From NCBI GenBank assembly GCA_027024625.1, contig JALVRY010000336.1:1539-11508 (forward strand): DNA of 9,970 nucleotides, read 5' to 3'. Position 1 is the first letter of the stretch. Each line of letters begins with the position of its first letter. This DNA is from Thiotrichaceae bacterium (GTDB taxonomy: Bacteria > Pseudomonadota > Gammaproteobacteria > Thiotrichales > Thiotrichaceae). The position numbers and the translations under genes are program-made. Below, in pieces: positions 1 to 5,985 of the stretch. The notes below the pieces were generated by a model, which worked only from the letters and a program-made list of their open reading frames with translations, was not told where the DNA came from and did no database searches.

Positions 1-447
1 AATAGCTATCGAGCAGCACAAATTGTCGGGGAACGTATTCGAAATTATGGATTAGCGTTTACTATCCGTTCTATTCGTAGCATGGAAACACTTCGTTACC
101 TTGTCTATATCCCTCCTCTACCTAGCGTTGAAGATGCCCAAAATATTAAGGCTGACTTGCTTGAGCATCACATTAAAAATGTTAATGTGATTTCTGAAGG
201 GCCATACAAAAATGCTATCTCCATCGGATTTTATTCTAATCTTGAGCGAGCCAAACGAGAAACAGAACAAATACGTTATTTAGGCTATGATGCACAGCAT
301 AGTGAGGAAAAAAGCCCTTTAGAGGTCTATTGGATTGATTTTGATGAGCCATTTGCTAGCAATACCCCCGTTATTTCTTGGAGTCGATCTGTTGACCCTA
401 CCGCTGCGGTACAACGCATTCCTCGTGCTTGCCAACCCCAACCTTAA
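1..447 (+). CDS. SPOR-domain protein, 3' part (5' end outside the window)
   Basis: The frame is open from base 1 to the TAA at 445-447, giving 148 visible residues. The Met codon at 82 is internal, because sequence upstream of it stays open and looks like the same domain, so the true start lies to the left. From about residue 26 (RSMETLRYLVYIPP) to residue 100 it shows the SPOR pattern: a beta strand with a Y-V/I-PPL core, an 'EDAQNIKADLL' helix, a 'GFYSNLERAK' second half and a final strand. SPOR domains bind denuded peptidoglycan, usually at the septum, so the intact protein is probably envelope-anchored with an N-terminal membrane or linker region that is not seen here. The stop codon lies inside the left inverted repeat of the element at 444-653. 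The domain call is by eye and the specific gene is not recognised. Confidence 0.7.
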   Translation, partial: NSYRAAQIVGERIRNYGLAFTIRSIRSMETLRYLVYIPPLPSVEDAQNIKADLLEHHIKNVNVISEGPYKNAISIGFYSNLERAKRETEQIRYLGYDAQHSEEKSPLEVYWIDFDEPFASNTPVISWSRSVDPTAAVQRIPRACQPQP

Positions 448-653
448 ACCTGAGAATCCGTGACTTCAATGCGGATAACAGGGGATAAGATATTGGTTTA
501 GCACGGGATTTTATAAAATCTTAGCTTCACCCGTAGGTTTAGTGAACACTACTGTACTCAATTATACTTTAGTGTAAGAGGGCATTTTTTAAACCCGTGA
601 TAAATTAATAGCTTATTCACTGTGCCGTAGTGAAATCACTGATTCAGGTTAAA
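444..653. repeat. MITE-like element with imperfect terminal inverted repeats
   Basis: The gap between the SPOR gene and truA is bounded by imperfect inverted repeats at 444-468 (starting TTAAACCTGA) and 631-653 (ending TCAGGTTAAA). They share AACCTGA, ATC, GTGA and TTCA in order, with a 2-nt indel and a few mismatches. Inside are a perfect 14-nt palindrome, GATTTTATAAAATC (507-520), and an ACACTA/TAGTGT pair (546-551 and 580-585). No ORF of note is present. The layout resembles a miniature non-autonomous transposable element. The left repeat overlaps the stop codon of the SPOR gene and the right one ends 7 nt before the truA start, so any truA promoter would lie inside the element or upstream. 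No second copy is visible in this window, so a mobile origin is inferred. Confidence 0.45.
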
Positions 654-660
654 CCAAACG

Positions 661-1440
661 ATGACAAAATTTGCAGCCTGCGTGGAATATGATGGAACAG
701 CCTACTGTGGCTGGCAGCGTTTAAGCCATGCTCCTTCGGTACAGGAGGAGGTAGAAAAAGCCCTAAGCTATATTGCCAATGAAAAAATTGATGTTGTTTG
801 CTCAGGACGAACCGATAGCGGCGTACATGGTATCGGACAAATAATTCATTTTGAAACCGATGTTGATCGAAATGAAAAAGCGTGGCGAATGGGGGCAAAT
901 ACTAAATTACCCGATGATATTGCTATTCGCTGGGTTTCCGCAGTGGATGATGACTTCCATGCTCGTTTTTCTGCTTTATCACGCCATTACCGCTATATTA
1001 TTTTAAACCGACGTTCACGCCCTGCCCTATTACGCCATCAGGTCTGCTGGTTTCCTTATGCCTTAAATGCTGAAAAGATGCACCAAGCCGCTCAAGCATT
1101 GGTAGGCGAACAAGATTTTACTAGCTTTAGAGCTTCAGGCTGCCAAGCAAAACATGCAAAACGTCATGTTCAAAAAGTGAGTGTTAAACGTGATGGGGAC
1201 TATATTTACATTGATATTCAAGCCAATGCCTTTTTACACCACATGGTTCGTAATATTGCAGGTTCTCTATTAGCCATCGGACAAGAGAAACAGCCAATTA
1301 ATTGGATTGCTGAGTTATTAAAACAGCAAGATCGTACAATCGCGGGGGCTACTGCGGCTGCTAGTGGCTTATACTTTGTATCAGTGCAATATCCTGAAAA
1401 ATTTAATATTACCCCCTCTCTAATCGTCCCAAAATTCTAA
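661..1440 (+). CDS. truA: tRNA pseudouridine(38-40) synthase TruA
   Basis: This 259-residue protein closely follows the TruA family (E. coli TruA is about 270 residues). The enzyme isomerises uridines 38-40 of the tRNA anticodon arm to pseudouridine in the cytoplasm. The N-terminal strand 'EYDGTAYCGWQ' (residues 9-19) and the catalytic loop 'SGRTDSGVHG' with Asp52 as nucleophile are intact, as are 'FHARFSALSRHYRY' in the middle and 'FLHHMVRNIAGSLL' in the C-terminal half. The final 'TAAASGLYFVSVQYP' is also typical. No clear Shine-Dalgarno sequence precedes the ATG, but the N-terminus aligns with the family at this start. The TAA is immediately followed by the coaE ATG, so the two genes are probably co-transcribed. 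Confidence 0.95.
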   Translation: MTKFAACVEYDGTAYCGWQRLSHAPSVQEEVEKALSYIANEKIDVVCSGRTDSGVHGIGQIIHFETDVDRNEKAWRMGANTKLPDDIAIRWVSAVDDDFHARFSALSRHYRYIILNRRSRPALLRHQVCWFPYALNAEKMHQAAQALVGEQDFTSFRASGCQAKHAKRHVQKVSVKRDGDYIYIDIQANAFLHHMVRNIAGSLLAIGQEKQPINWIAELLKQQDRTIAGATAAASGLYFVSVQYPEKFNITPSLIVPKF

Positions 1441-2061
1441 ATGCTCATGACTCAAGAAAAACAAACACTCGTTATTGGCTTAACTGGTGGCATCGCTTGC
1501 GGAAAATCAGTCGTCACCCAAATTTTGCACAAAAAAGGGGTTCCTATTATTGATGCAGACAAAATAGCAAAAAAAATTGTTCAACCAAAACAACCTGCCT
1601 TAATTTCTATTGTCAAATTATTCGGCAAAGAAATATTGAATAATGATGGTAGCTTAGATAGAAAAGCGCTGAGGTTAAAGGTATTTAATGACCAAGAAAA
1701 ACTCTCCCAGCTAGAAGCTATTCTTCACCCTAAAATACGAGAAGAAATACAGAAAGAAATTATTGAGAAAACCAGTACTTACCCTTATATTGTCGTCGAT
1801 ATTCCCCTATTAGTTGAGAAAAATTATCAAGCACTTTTTGATCAAATATGGGTTGTTGATTGTTTACCTGAACAGCAAATTGAAAGAGCCATGATGAGAG
1901 ACAATACAAGTAAAAAACAAATTGAAAATATTATAGCGACTCAAGTTAACAGACAACAACGCTTAGCTATTGCAGATAAGGTATTGGATAATACAGGCAG
2001 TCTTGATAAGCTTCGTCTACAAGTTGACGAATACCACAATAAACTGATGTCGATTGCATAA
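1441..2061 (+). CDS. coaE: Dephospho-CoA kinase CoaE
   Basis: CoaE phosphorylates the 3'-OH of the ribose in dephospho-CoA, the last step of coenzyme A synthesis, in the cytoplasm. The 206-residue length equals that of E. coli CoaE. Residues 13-23 form the P-loop 'GLTGGIACGKS', 'DADKIAKKIV' is the substrate-binding aspartate segment, and 'VVDIPLLVEKNYQALFDQIWVVDC' is the strand-LID region. The frame has ATG at 1441, directly abutting the truA stop, and a second ATG at 1447 that would give a more typical short N-terminus. Neither has a clear ribosome binding site, so the exact start is open. The coaE-zapD order is common in gammaproteobacteria, where yacG often follows. No yacG is present here. 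Confidence 0.95.
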   Translation: MLMTQEKQTLVIGLTGGIACGKSVVTQILHKKGVPIIDADKIAKKIVQPKQPALISIVKLFGKEILNNDGSLDRKALRLKVFNDQEKLSQLEAILHPKIREEIQKEIIEKTSTYPYIVVDIPLLVEKNYQALFDQIWVVDCLPEQQIERAMMRDNTSKKQIENIIATQVNRQQRLAIADKVLDNTGSLDKLRLQVDEYHNKLMSIA

Positions 2062-2110
2062 GAATATCTATTTAGAATTTTTAAATTCACCATTCAATAA
2101 ATAGATATTC
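2062..2110. repeat. Perfect 13-bp inverted repeat between coaE and zapD
   Basis: GAATATCTATTTA at 2062-2074 is exactly reverse-complemented at 2098-2110. The 23-nt interior contains a smaller GAATT/AATTC pair. The structure begins one base after the coaE stop and ends 16 nt before the zapD ATG. No T-run follows the 3' arm, so it is not a textbook intrinsic terminator. It could act as an mRNA-stabilising stem, an attenuator limiting zapD expression, or a protein-binding palindrome. Confidence 0.6.
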
Positions 2111-2126
2111 CCATAAACATACATTA

Positions 2127-2897
2127 ATGATCAAAATGACAATATACGAACAGCCCTTACATGAGAAAATACGTGTTTTATTGAGACTAGAACAACTCGT
2201 TCGCCGTTTTGATTTTCATATTCAGGATGAGCAAAGAGCAAGCAGTGAAGCTAGCCTGCTTATATTACTAGAGTTATATAATCTAGCCGCTCGATTAGAC
2301 CTAAAAAGTGAAATATTAAAAGAAATTGATCGCCAAGCATTGGTTGTTAAATTTCGCCGTGAAAATGGTGATATGGATATTGACTCAGAAGGGGATATTT
2401 TAGAAACATTAAGCTCTGTCAATACAAAACTATATTCTCTATCAGGCCCATTAGGACAACGCTTAAAGAATCATGGATTCTTTAACATTCTAAGACAACG
2501 TTCTAACCTCCCTGGTGGAATCAATGGCTTTGATATTCCATTATTGCAATATTGGCTCAATAAACCTGCTAATGCTCGTATTAAAGACCTCACACACCTT
2601 GTCGAGCCTTATCGAATTGCCAATGAAGCCGTTCAAATTGTACTCTTGCTCATTCGTGGTTGTTCCAAAGGAGAGTTAAGTGTTGCTAAAAATGGTTTCT
2701 ACCAAGCCACCCTAGCCCAGAGACCACCTAACCAGTTATTACGTGTTGAAATTCCCGACAATGTTGACTATTACCCAGAAATCAGTGCCGGCAAGCAACG
2801 CTTCTCCGTTCGTTTTGTAGAGATGACAAATCTTGAAGAACGTGGAAAACAAGTCATGGAAGATATAGAATTTAGACTCACTCTTTGTAGCTTTTAG
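2127..2897 (+). CDS. zapD: Cell division protein ZapD
   Basis: ZapD (formerly YacF, DUF1342) is a cytoplasmic dimer that binds the FtsZ C-terminus and bundles FtsZ filaments at midcell. The 256 residues run parallel to E. coli ZapD (247). Shared features are the N-terminal 'YEQPLHEKIRVLLRLE', 'RQRSNLPGGINGFDIPLLQYWL' in the centre, 'NGFYQATL' and the C-terminal 'YYPEISAGKQRFSVRF'. A second in-frame ATG at 2136 would remove three residues and also fits the family. No strong Shine-Dalgarno sequence decides between them. The stop is two bases before the ATG of the next gene, which argues for co-translation with the membrane coiled-coil protein downstream. Confidence 0.93.
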   Translation: MIKMTIYEQPLHEKIRVLLRLEQLVRRFDFHIQDEQRASSEASLLILLELYNLAARLDLKSEILKEIDRQALVVKFRRENGDMDIDSEGDILETLSSVNTKLYSLSGPLGQRLKNHGFFNILRQRSNLPGGINGFDIPLLQYWLNKPANARIKDLTHLVEPYRIANEAVQIVLLLIRGCSKGELSVAKNGFYQATLAQRPPNQLLRVEIPDNVDYYPEISAGKQRFSVRFVEMTNLEERGKQVMEDIEFRLTLCSF

Positions 2898-2899
2898 CC

Positions 2900-3460
2900 A
2901 TGAACACAACAACACAAGAAGAAACACAGGATGAAGTGTTCAAAGCAGCACTGCAAAACTTAAAGTTTACCATTCAAACATACAGCCGATCACAACGCCG
3001 CGTCGCCGTCCGTGTTCGCATATTAATCCGTTCTTTAATGGTTGGTCTGGTAATCGCTTTAGTTTTTATTCTTTACCTACTTTTCATTCTGACAAACCAA
3101 GTCAACGCATTGACCTCGACACTCGATAATATCTCTGATGAAGCTAGTTCTGTTCAGGTCAGTATGGACAGCATTTCACTGGTTATGCAAAGTGTGCAAG
3201 CGCATATGGAAGAGCTGCCAACAATGAGTAGCGCTGTTGATAAAATTGACACTAACGTAGCTGTTATGGACAATAATATTCATACCATTTCAACAGATAT
3301 GAGTACTGTATCCAATGAAATATACTATTTGAGACAAGCACTAAGCCAAGTATCAGGAAAAGTTCAAGTATTAGACAATACGCTAATGTCTGTTAATAAA
3401 GATATGAAGACCGCAACAAAACCCTTCAAACGCTTTAACCAGATAACACCTTTTAACTAA
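2900..3460 (+). CDS. Single-pass membrane protein with periplasmic coiled coil, first of a related pair
   Basis: I do not recognise this 186-residue protein. It has a cytoplasmic N-terminus with a strongly basic stretch (residues 30-44, RSQRRVAVRVR and following) and a transmembrane segment at about 45-66. After that comes a long heptad-like region rich in S, T, D, M and V (about 70-165) in which 'MDSIS', 'MDNNIHTIS' and 'MSTVSNEI' recur. By the positive-inside rule the coiled coil should be periplasmic. The C-terminus, 'KPFKRFNQITPFN', resembles the end of the next protein. It starts two bases after zapD ends, so it probably belongs to the same operon. The architecture resembles the coiled-coil stalks of chemoreceptors, but there is no signalling tip and no HAMP domain. 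A role in division or envelope organisation is inference from neighbours only. Confidence 0.8.
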   Translation: MNTTTQEETQDEVFKAALQNLKFTIQTYSRSQRRVAVRVRILIRSLMVGLVIALVFILYLLFILTNQVNALTSTLDNISDEASSVQVSMDSISLVMQSVQAHMEELPTMSSAVDKIDTNVAVMDNNIHTISTDMSTVSNEIYYLRQALSQVSGKVQVLDNTLMSVNKDMKTATKPFKRFNQITPFN

Positions 3461-3479
3461 TTATCTTCAATAACAACAA

Positions 3480-4022
3480 ATGAACATAACCTCCCAACAC
3501 CTTGAGGATATATCCACTTGCTTGAAAGAGTTAGCCGATGAGGCATCTATCCAACAAGATATAACAAAGAAAAGCATTACGGGAACAAACTCAGTCATTA
3601 CTATCTTCACCGTAATTGGTACATTGATTGTACTCTCAATTTTTTACTTCTTTATTGCCTTCAATCGTGGCGTCTCTCATTCAGTGGAGAGTATGGATAC
3701 TATTCGCGTACAGATGGCAGAGCTACGTGACAGCATGGACTCCATCACCTTTTCTGTTGATGAAATAGGTCAAAATATTGGCTATATCGATATGATGTCA
3801 AGAAACGTTGGAACCATGGCACGAAGTACTAATGGCATTACACAAAGCATTCGGAACATTACACATCAAACCAAGCAATTAGGTTACGACACTCAATGGA
3901 TTCGCTATGATGCAAGTGTGATTGATCAACACTTCGGTCATTTAAATTATTCCATTGGAAATGTTTCTCAATCACTCAATGATGCAGCTACACCAATTGA
4001 TAAGTTTTTCCCTTTTCCCTAG
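3480..4022 (+). CDS. Single-pass membrane protein with periplasmic coiled coil, second of the pair
   Basis: This 180-residue protein is not recognised. It repeats the plan of its upstream neighbour: a cytoplasmic N-terminal helix (about residues 5-33), a transmembrane segment at about 38-61, then an extended amphipathic region with shared phrases such as 'MDSITFSVDEIG' and 'SIGNVSQSLND'. The C-terminal 'PIDKFFPFP' echoes 'PFKRFNQITPF' in the first protein. The basic N-terminus is weaker (K30, K31), so N-in topology is likely but less clear. The 19-nt gap and shared strand suggest co-transcription with zapD and the first protein. Together the two may form a hetero-oligomeric coiled-coil assembly. 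They probably arose by old duplication, as similarity is structural more than residue-by-residue. Confidence 0.8.
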   Translation: MNITSQHLEDISTCLKELADEASIQQDITKKSITGTNSVITIFTVIGTLIVLSIFYFFIAFNRGVSHSVESMDTIRVQMAELRDSMDSITFSVDEIGQNIGYIDMMSRNVGTMARSTNGITQSIRNITHQTKQLGYDTQWIRYDASVIDQHFGHLNYSIGNVSQSLNDAATPIDKFFPFP

Positions 4023-4099
4023 AGGCTAGGGGTGAAAAACTATAAAACAGTTAACCTAAGAAATAAGAATAAACATTTTTCCTAAACAAAGGTTAACTA
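4004..4099. terminator. Possible bidirectional hairpin region between converging operons
   Basis: Two inverted repeats fill the junction where the plus-strand zapD series meets the minus-strand Cas6-like gene. The first is CCCTAG-agg-CTAGGG (4017-4031), with outer arms GTTTTTC (4004-4010) and GAAAAAC (4034-4040); it contains the TAG stop at 4020-4022. The second is AGTTAACCT (4049-4057) with AGGTTAACT (4090-4098), which overlaps the stop of the minus-strand gene. Neither has a proper downstream T-run on the relevant strand, so function as terminators is inferred from position and pairing. Confidence 0.4.
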
Positions 4100-4786
4100 C
4101 TCTGTTGGCTTCAAAGAACGAATACCCTTATGTGGCAAGAACAATCCACAGCCCATCACACGCCCCCCACCTAAACCATATTGCTGTAATTTGATAGAAG
4201 CGTCATTAGTTTGCTCTGCAATCATTAAATGACGAGCAAGCAGGTCTCCCTCAGGAGTTTTAATGGTATAACTTTTACCGCACATCATTTTTTTAACTTT
4301 TTCACCCGTAATAGATTCGACCTCTGCTGCCATCCTCATCAAAAAAGTATTTTCATCTTCATTTTTATCTGAAAGCACATAGCGGGAAAATATCACTGAC
4401 GAATTAACCAAAACCTTTTTACGAGGTTTCTTTATCGTTAAGGGGTATCCTGATATGCTGATTGTTTTACCCACCAATGTCTCTGCATCTTTTAACCGTG
4501 CTTTCGGAATGCGTAAAACCAATTTTGTACGATGTGAAGGGCGTAAGGTTTCATCTGTAACATTCTCTGGGCGTTCCCAGCCATTACCAGACTCAGCAAC
4601 ATGAATTTGGTGTATTCCCGCAAATTTTTCTTCCCGCATCCAAGGAAGTTCTTGAATAATAGCTTGCGATAGTGCCCACGCATGATCAATCGGTAGCTCT
4701 TTACACTGCGTTGCAAAGCTAAGGTCAATTACGTCATCTGCTACTTCATACGGCAGGGTTTTATCCTCTTCTTCTTCCCAGAACAT
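4097..4786 (-). CDS. Cas6/Cmx6-like CRISPR RNA endoribonuclease family protein (orphan)
   Basis: This 229-residue protein matches the pattern I know for the MYXAN-type Cas6/Cmx6 family, RAMP-fold endoribonucleases that cut CRISPR precursor RNA at repeat hairpins. Visible hallmarks are 'VIDLSFATQCKELPIDHAWALSQAI' (residues 19-43, with His35 in the position expected of a catalytic His), 'LPWMREEKFAGIHQIH' (47-62), 'GNGWERPENV', 'RTKLVLRIPKARL' and the terminal glycine-rich RAMP loop 'GLGGGRVMGCGLFLPHKGI' (204-222). There is no CRISPR array and no other cas gene in the window. It starts three bases after the stop of a 66-residue gene, with a GAGG ribosome binding site inside that gene, so the two are translationally coupled. 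Family membership is quite certain. Its RNA substrate in this context is unknown, and a non-CRISPR RNA-processing role is possible. Confidence 0.8.
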   Translation of the reverse strand: MFWEEEEDKTLPYEVADDVIDLSFATQCKELPIDHAWALSQAIIQELPWMREEKFAGIHQIHVAESGNGWERPENVTDETLRPSHRTKLVLRIPKARLKDAETLVGKTISISGYPLTIKKPRKKVLVNSSVIFSRYVLSDKNEDENTFLMRMAAEVESITGEKVKKMMCGKSYTIKTPEGDLLARHLMIAEQTNDASIKLQQYGLGGGRVMGCGLFLPHKGIRSLKPTE

Positions 4787-4789
4787 AAA

Positions 4790-4990
4790 CTACCTCGCAG
4801 ATTCAAATGCTAATTCAAGTTGATTATGCCAATCTGTCGGACGATCATTATAAACAGGGGGTTCTATATCTACTTGAAAATAAAGTTGACCCGTTTCTAT
4901 TGCCTCTTTTTGAATACCTTTTTTTAAATCATCAAATGATGTAATTTGATCGCCATTTTTGAGCAAAAATTCACTAAGTAGCATCATCAT
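4790..4990 (-). CDS. Small acidic protein coupled to the Cas6-like gene, function unknown
   Basis: This 66-residue soluble protein has no recognised family. It begins MMMLLSEFLLKNGD, has an amphipathic middle 'SFDDLKKGIQKEAIETG' and a strand-like 'LYFQVDIEPPVY', and ends 'DWHNQLELAFESAR'. There is no signal peptide or membrane segment. Three consecutive ATG codons follow an AAGG ribosome binding site at a sensible distance, so the first or second is likely used. The stop lies three bases before the Cas6-like ATG and the gene carries that gene's ribosome binding site. Tight coupling of this sort suggests a partner protein or regulator of the RNase, which is inference. A coding call is supported by the ribosome binding site and the spacing rather than by homology. 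Confidence 0.65.
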   Translation of the reverse strand: MMMLLSEFLLKNGDQITSFDDLKKGIQKEAIETGQLYFQVDIEPPVYNDRPTDWHNQLELAFESAR

Positions 4991-5059
4991 TTTTTACCTT
5001 AGAAGACTGGAAAAATTTCGTAAACAATGGGGGATTTTCTTCATAATTCAATAAAATCA

Positions 5060-5088
5060 AGTATATTTAAGCAATCCAGCAAACACAA
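5060..5088 (-). promoter_or_regulatory. Candidate sigma-70 promoter for the small protein/Cas6-like pair
   Basis: Read on the minus strand, TTGTGT (5083-5088) is followed after 17 nt by TATACT (5060-5065), a good -10 hexamer with a weak -35. Transcription would begin near 5053 and reach the ATG at 4990 after a leader of about 60 nt. The -35 ends two bases short of the repeat at 5090-5250, so insertion or loss of that repeat could change expression. Confidence 0.35.
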
Positions 5089-5089
5089 A

Positions 5090-5250
5090 TAAGTAGGAGG
5101 GCATAATTAATTTAACAAAATTTGCGAAGAATATTTTTTGATATTCAAATCATTATCGAAGAAGCATAGCCGTGCTACGCGACTGAGAGAATGGCTTGAA
5201 TAGCGGAAAATAGACCAGTAAATTGTTAAATGTGTGTGCACTCCTACTTA
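5090..5250. repeat. Palindromic MITE-like repeat, copy 1
   Basis: This 161-nt element starts TAAGTAGGAGGGCA and ends TGCACTCCTACTTA. It shares with copy 2 (5834-5981) the terminal inverted repeats and the central block around TCGAAGAAGCATAGC and GCTACGCGACTGAGAGAATG, in the same orientation. Internal hairpins are GAATAT/ATATTC (5129-5134 and 5141-5146) and GCATAGC/GCTACGC (5164-5170 and 5174-5180). The TA at each outer end would fit the TA target duplication of IS630/Tc1-type MITEs, though it cannot be separated from the inverted repeat itself. The element fills most of the 288-nt gap between the small minus-strand gene and the DJ-1 gene, so it sits between divergent genes. Confidence 0.85.
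5196..5224 (+). promoter_or_regulatory. Weak candidate promoter inside repeat copy 1 for the DJ-1 gene
   Basis: TTGAAT (5196-5201), a 17-nt spacer and TAAATT (5219-5224) form a plausible but weak sigma-70 pair. Only 28 nt separate the repeat from the DJ-1 start, so the promoter of that gene must lie within the repeat or further upstream. In copy 2 the corresponding stretch has ATGAAT and a shorter spacer, so this would be a copy-specific property. Confidence 0.25.
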
Positions 5251-5278
5251 GACAAGCTCCCAACCAAGGATAATAAAA

Positions 5279-5836
5279 ATGACCAAAAATATTCGAGTAT
5301 TAGTTCCGTTAGCTCAAGGCTGTGAAGAATTAGAAGCCGTCACTATCATTGATATATTACGTCGAGCCAATATCGAAGTGATCACCGCAAGTTTAAGCGA
5401 TGCTCCCGTTCAGTGTGCAAGACAAACCGTTATTATCGCTGACTCTACATTGGATTCTGTACTCAATGATGATTTTGATTTACTTGTGCTACCTGGTGGC
5501 TTACCCGGTGCTGATAACTTAAATGCAGATCAGAGAATTCATACACTTATTAATCGACTCAATAGTAAGGGGAAATATATTGCAGCTATTTGTGCCTCAC
5601 CTAAAGTACTCGTAACAAATGGTATTTTAAACGGAAAGAATACAACTGCCTATCCCGGCTCTCTTGAGCAAATTGATATGTCAAAAGTACAATTAAGTAA
5701 TACAAAAATTGAAATAGCTGGCAATGTTATCACTTCTCGCGGCCCCGGTACGGCAATGGATTTTAGCCTCAAACTCATTGAAGTTTTATTAGGTGACGAG
5801 GCTAGGAAACAAGTTGAAGATCCCCTTGTGCGATAA
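5279..5836 (+). CDS. DJ-1/YajL family protein (deglycase/glyoxalase III-like)
   Basis: This 185-residue protein has the DJ-1/PfpI flavodoxin-like fold. 'PLAQGCEELEAVTIIDILRRA' contains Glu19, the partner of the nucleophile. 'LLVLPGGLPGADNL' follows at 68-81, the nucleophilic elbow 'AAICASP' has Cys105, and 'TSRGPGTAMDFSL' lies near the end. 'VQCARQTVI' with Cys46 matches human DJ-1 closely. Family members protect against reactive carbonyls and oxidative stress; the exact activity (glyoxalase III, deglycase or chaperone) is debated. AAGGA eight bases before the ATG is a good ribosome binding site. The protein ends 'EDPLVR', slightly shorter than E. coli YajL, and its TAA is the first three bases of repeat copy 2. 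The gene stands alone between two repeat copies, unrelated to its neighbours. Confidence 0.93.
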   Translation: MTKNIRVLVPLAQGCEELEAVTIIDILRRANIEVITASLSDAPVQCARQTVIIADSTLDSVLNDDFDLLVLPGGLPGADNLNADQRIHTLINRLNSKGKYIAAICASPKVLVTNGILNGKNTTAYPGSLEQIDMSKVQLSNTKIEIAGNVITSRGPGTAMDFSLKLIEVLLGDEARKQVEDPLVR

Positions 5837-5981
5837 GTAGGAGTGCATAATTAATTTAACTAAATTTGCGAAGGATATTTTTTGATATCCATTCATTGTC
5901 GAAGAAGCATAGCCCGTGCTACGCGACTGAGAGAATGAATGAATAACGGAAAATATTAAATTAGTTATGCACTCCTACTTA
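5834..5981. repeat. Palindromic MITE-like repeat, copy 2
   Basis: This 148-nt element has terminal inverted repeats of 26 nt (5834-5859 and 5956-5981) that differ at a single position. Nested inside are GGATAT/ATATCC (5873-5878 and 5885-5890), CATTCATT/AATGAATG (5890-5897 and 5934-5941), GTCG/CGAC (5898-5901 and 5924-5927) and GCATAGC/GCTACGC (5907-5913 and 5918-5924), so nearly the whole element can fold into one branched hairpin. It lies exactly between the converging DJ-1 and rhodanese genes, overlapping the stop of the former and ending four bases before the stop of the latter. It could therefore serve as a bidirectional terminator or mRNA-end stabiliser. Confidence 0.88.
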
Positions 5982-5985
5982 ACTA

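Noticed and set aside
82..447. Complete small gene starting at the ATG at 82
   Set aside because: The frame remains open to base 1 with protein-like sequence before this Met, so it is the tail of a longer gene.
644..898. Minus-strand open frame across the start of truA
   Set aside because: It is antisense to a clear truA coding region, has no family resemblance and no ribosome binding site.
5090..5981. CRISPR array or repeat-spacer unit
   Set aside because: There are only two long copies, each palindromic as a whole, with a gene between them; no short regularly spaced repeats exist in the window.
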